Source: Bacteroidales bacterium (GTDB lineage Bacteria; Bacteroidota; Bacteroidia; Bacteroidales; FEN-979). Taken from it: a stretch of 8,789 nucleotides of DNA. Both the position numbers and the translations under genes were made by a program. The notes under the pieces are model-generated. The model worked only from the letters and a program-made list of their open reading frames with translations, searched no databases and had not been told where the DNA came from. This document shows, piece by piece, positions 6,456 to 8,789 of this stretch. Location of the stretch: positions 1 through 8,789 of the forward strand of contig JAFGNY010000074.1 in NCBI GenBank assembly GCA_016926765.1, given 5' to 3'. Positions within the stretch are counted from its first letter, which is position 1. Every line of letters starts with the position of its first letter.

Positions 6456-7214
6456 ATGAAAACGATGCTTTTATCAATGATCGGTTCCCTGATCTTCATC
6501 ACCGGAACCGCACAGGAAAGCTCTTCAGGAAAAATTTACTACGAAGAGACCTCAAAACTGGAGATCAAACTGGATGGGGAGTCATCACAGTTTGCCGGAA
6601 TGCTCCCTAAGGAGCGGAAATCCCGGAAGATCCTTTATTTCTCTCCTGAATCCTCCCTCTATCAGCTGAACAATGAACAGCGGGAGGAAGAGACTGTCAG
6701 CACCGAGGCGGAAGGTGCAACGGTGATGGTGAAAATGATTCAGCCCGATGATAAATTCTATACCGACCTGGAAAGTAAAAAGACGATTGAACAGAGGGAT
6801 TTCATGTCGCGGATTTTCCTGATCGAAAATTCCATTGACGCATCCGGGTGGAAGATCACCGGGAACCAGAAAACGATCCTGGGATATCCGTGCCAGGAAG
6901 CCGTCCAGAAAAAAGACAGCATCGTTACGGTGGCATGGTTCGCCCCCTCTCTCCCGGTTACATCGGGACCCGGGAAATACCTGGGACTCCCCGGCATCGT
7001 TCTGGCGGTGGATGTCGATCATGGCAAACGCACCATCATAGCCACTGCCATTGAACCTGGCCCCGTTGGGAAAGATCTCCTGGCTAAACCCAAGGGAGGC
7101 AAAAAAGTCACTCCGGAGGAGTATGATCAGATCGTGGAGGAGAAACGAAAGGAGATGGAGCAACAGTATAGCGGATCCGGAGGCGGAGGCGTCGTGATCA
7201 AGATCACTCAGTAA
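6456..7214 (+). CDS. GLPGLI-family secreted protein
   Basis: This 252-residue protein begins with a signal peptide (about 1-19, cleavage near GTA/Q), so it acts in the periplasm or beyond. The family hallmark is plain: NQKTILGYPCQEA (138-149, Cys146), then TVAWFAPSLP (158-167) and the name-giving segment GPGKYLGLPGIVLAV (171-185). GLPGLI proteins are nearly confined to Bacteroidota, and I know of no established biochemical function. The C-terminal tail is distinct: a charged helix-forming stretch (about 219-238, VTPEEYDQIVEEKRKEM), a glycine-rich hinge SGSGGGG (239-245) and a short beta-like end VVIKITQ, which might contact a partner. It is followed after 24 bases by an outer-membrane barrel gene, so the pair is very likely cotranscribed and may work together. 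It is divergent from the kinase operon and preceded by operator-like repeats. Family membership is sure; role unknown. Confidence 0.93.
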   Translation: MKTMLLSMIGSLIFITGTAQESSSGKIYYEETSKLEIKLDGESSQFAGMLPKERKSRKILYFSPESSLYQLNNEQREEETVSTEAEGATVMVKMIQPDDKFYTDLESKKTIEQRDFMSRIFLIENSIDASGWKITGNQKTILGYPCQEAVQKKDSIVTVAWFAPSLPVTSGPGKYLGLPGIVLAVDVDHGKRTIIATAIEPGPVGKDLLAKPKGGKKVTPEEYDQIVEEKRKEMEQQYSGSGGGGVVIKITQ

Positions 7215-7238
7215 CTACCTGTAAACGATAATCTGTCG

Positions 7239-8789
7239 ATGATGATTGCATCCGGAAACAATTCCCGCTTCCTGTCGGTAATACTCCTGGCACTGATCTC
7301 CCTTGTGGTTCTGACGACACCCACTTTCGCGCAGCCGTCGATGATTCAGGGCGATGTGTTCAACGAATCGGGAGAGCCGTTGGGGTTTGCCACGGTAACC
7401 CTGTTGTATCCATCCGACTCTACCCTTGCCTTCTATGGCATCACCAACGCCGGGGGTCATTTCGAGATACGGAAGACTTCTCCGGGGGATTATCTCATGC
7501 AGGTGGGCTACCTGGGCCATGAGGTCTATTGGCGGCAGGTAACACTTCCTCTTCCCGACGGGAACAGCCTGGAACCGGTGGTGATGAAACCGGTCCCGCT
7601 GAGCCTGCGGGAGGTGAATGTGAATGCCGACAGGATCCCCTTTCTGATCAAACAGGATACCATTGAATACGATGCTGCCGCTTTCCGCACCAAACCGGAT
7701 GCTGTAGCGGAGGATCTGATCCGCAAACTTCCCGGAATTGAGGTGGACCATGTCGGGAATATCAAAGCGCTGGGCGAGAACGTCCGGAATGTATTGGTTG
7801 ATGGCAAGGAGTTTTTCAGCGGTGATCCGAAAGTGGCCACAAAAAACCTCCCTGCCGGGGCCATCAAAAAAGTGCAGGTTTATGATAAAAAGTCGGACCA
7901 GGCCGACCTGACCGGGATCAGTGACGGAGAACGGAACAAGACCGTCAACCTGGTGCTCAAGGATGATCAGAAGAAAGCGTGGTTTGGTGACTTCAAAGTG
8001 GGTGGCGGGACCGGGGCCCACTACCTGGCCAATACGAAAGCCTACCGCTTTACCGACAAAAACCAGTTTGCCGTTCTGGGAATGCTGAACAACATCAACC
8101 AGTTCGGATTCAGTTTCCAGGATTACCTCGACTTCAGCGGTGGCCTGCAGGCTATGAGTAGCGGGAACCAGGCCCGGATCACCATTTCAGGCGACAACAG
8201 CATCCCGGTTGATTTTGGCCAGCCGGTCAACGGCTTGGTCACGTCGGGAGCAGGTGGGATCAACTACTCCCATGAACCAAAGCCCGAGAACAGGTTTAAC
8301 ATCAGTTACCTGGGTAACGGCATCGGGAAAAGCCTGGATGAATCGGTACATACTGAGAACTTCACCCCGGGAAGTTCTTTCATGCAGGAGGAAATCAGCC
8401 ACTCATCTACCGAAGACTGGAACCATAAACTCAACTTTGGCTGGAAAAACAAGAGCGACTCCATGCAAACCACCAGTGTGGCAGGAAATGTCGGGCTGAT
8501 ACAGGGCAGAAGGTCCCAGGAATCCCAAACCCGGAGTTTTACCGGCGACACCCTGATGAACATGCTCAATCAAATCTCCGGTGGCAGATCCAGCCAGATC
8601 GGCTCCAACCTGGGCTTTTCGTGGATGCGGAAAGGAAAAGGAGACTGGAAATTGTTCAAGCTGTCGGGAAACGCCTCCTACCACTACAGCCTGAGCAAGT
8701 CACAATGGGACAATGTTACCCGTTACCTCGGTTCAGTTGTTCCGTTTACCGATAACCAGTATCTGAACAACGATGCCGACAGGCTGAAT
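7239..8789 (+). CDS. Outer-membrane beta-barrel protein with carboxypeptidase-like regulatory and plug-like domains, partial
   Basis: This reading frame is open for 517 codons to the right edge, so the C-terminus is missing. A signal peptide (about 1-31, ending PTFA/Q) is followed by a carboxypeptidase-like regulatory (Ig-fold) domain at about 36-115 (QGDVFNESGEPLGFATVTLL ... GHFEI ... YLMQVGYLGHE), a linker (LREVNVNADRI) and a plug-like domain at about 139-246 (DTIEYDAAAFR, LIRKLPGIEVD, VLVDGKEFF, VQVYDKKSDQAD). Beta-barrel strands start near WFGDFKVGGGTG (248 on). This is the layout of TonB-dependent-receptor-like proteins of the outer-membrane beta-barrel family common in Bacteroidota. No SusD gene is present and no TonB box is recognisable. 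ATG codons at 7239 and 7242 are both possible starts. The 24-base gap after the GLPGLI gene, with no terminator, indicates an operon; transport of an unknown ligand is possible but unproven. Confidence 0.9.
   Translation, partial: MMIASGNNSRFLSVILLALISLVVLTTPTFAQPSMIQGDVFNESGEPLGFATVTLLYPSDSTLAFYGITNAGGHFEIRKTSPGDYLMQVGYLGHEVYWRQVTLPLPDGNSLEPVVMKPVPLSLREVNVNADRIPFLIKQDTIEYDAAAFRTKPDAVAEDLIRKLPGIEVDHVGNIKALGENVRNVLVDGKEFFSGDPKVATKNLPAGAIKKVQVYDKKSDQADLTGISDGERNKTVNLVLKDDQKKAWFGDFKVGGGTGAHYLANTKAYRFTDKNQFAVLGMLNNINQFGFSFQDYLDFSGGLQAMSSGNQARITISGDNSIPVDFGQPVNGLVTSGAGGINYSHEPKPENRFNISYLGNGIGKSLDESVHTENFTPGSSFMQEEISHSSTEDWNHKLNFGWKNKSDSMQTTSVAGNVGLIQGRRSQESQTRSFTGDTLMNMLNQISGGRSSQIGSNLGFSWMRKGKGDWKLFKLSGNASYHYSLSKSQWDNVTRYLGSVVPFTDNQYLNNDADRLN

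Noticed and set aside
7215..8021. Long open frame on the minus strand opposite the outer-membrane barrel gene
   Set aside because: The opposite plus-strand frame has a signal peptide and clear regulatory and plug-like domains. The minus-strand translation shows no recognisable domain and is a shadow.
7239..8789. Barrel protein as a SusC of a polysaccharide-utilisation locus
   Set aside because: No SusD, glycoside hydrolase or SusC-type signature is visible in the window; the partner is a GLPGLI protein instead.

Overview
This window looks like chromosomal DNA of a member of the Bacteroidota, most likely an environmental or gut Bacteroidales-type organism. The assignment rests on protein families typical of the phylum (a GLPGLI-family secreted protein next to an outer-membrane barrel with a carboxypeptidase-like regulatory domain, and an RprX/RprY-like two-component pair) and on promoter -7 boxes of the Bacteroidota form TAnnTTTG in front of every transcription unit. 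No recognisable Shine-Dalgarno sequences precede the starts. I see no tRNA, rRNA, CRISPR, insertion sequence or integrase.

The layout is two divergent blocks. On the minus strand, from right to left, are a sensor histidine kinase (6249-4825) and an OmpR-type response regulator (4828-4136) joined by an ATGA overlap. Next comes a large patatin-POTRA-beta-barrel protein (4017-1765) with its own promoter. Last is an operon of a membrane-anchored PHP-fold hydrolase (1667-429) and a GT39/GT83-like membrane glycosyltransferase (432 to the left edge), again joined by an ATGA overlap. On the plus strand are a GLPGLI-family periplasmic protein (6456-7214) and, 24 bases on, a TonB-dependent-receptor-like outer-membrane protein (7239 to the right edge). 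Both edge genes are cut by the window.

The most interesting stretch is the 206-base divergent intergenic region 6250-6455. It holds two separate repeat arrays. One is a run of TTAACCTT-type direct repeats at about 10-base spacing (6352-6390), placed between the two divergent promoters as expected of an OmpR-family regulator's operator. The other is four copies of ACACNGAT (minus-strand reading) in the leader of the kinase gene (6258-6302).

The working hypothesis is a cell-envelope module: the kinase/regulator pair senses a periplasmic or outer-membrane signal, controls its own expression and that of the GLPGLI/outer-membrane-barrel pair, and sits beside other envelope genes (surface lipase, periplasmic hydrolase, lipid-linked glycosyltransferase). 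The gene identities are well supported; the functional link is inference from layout and operator-like repeats.
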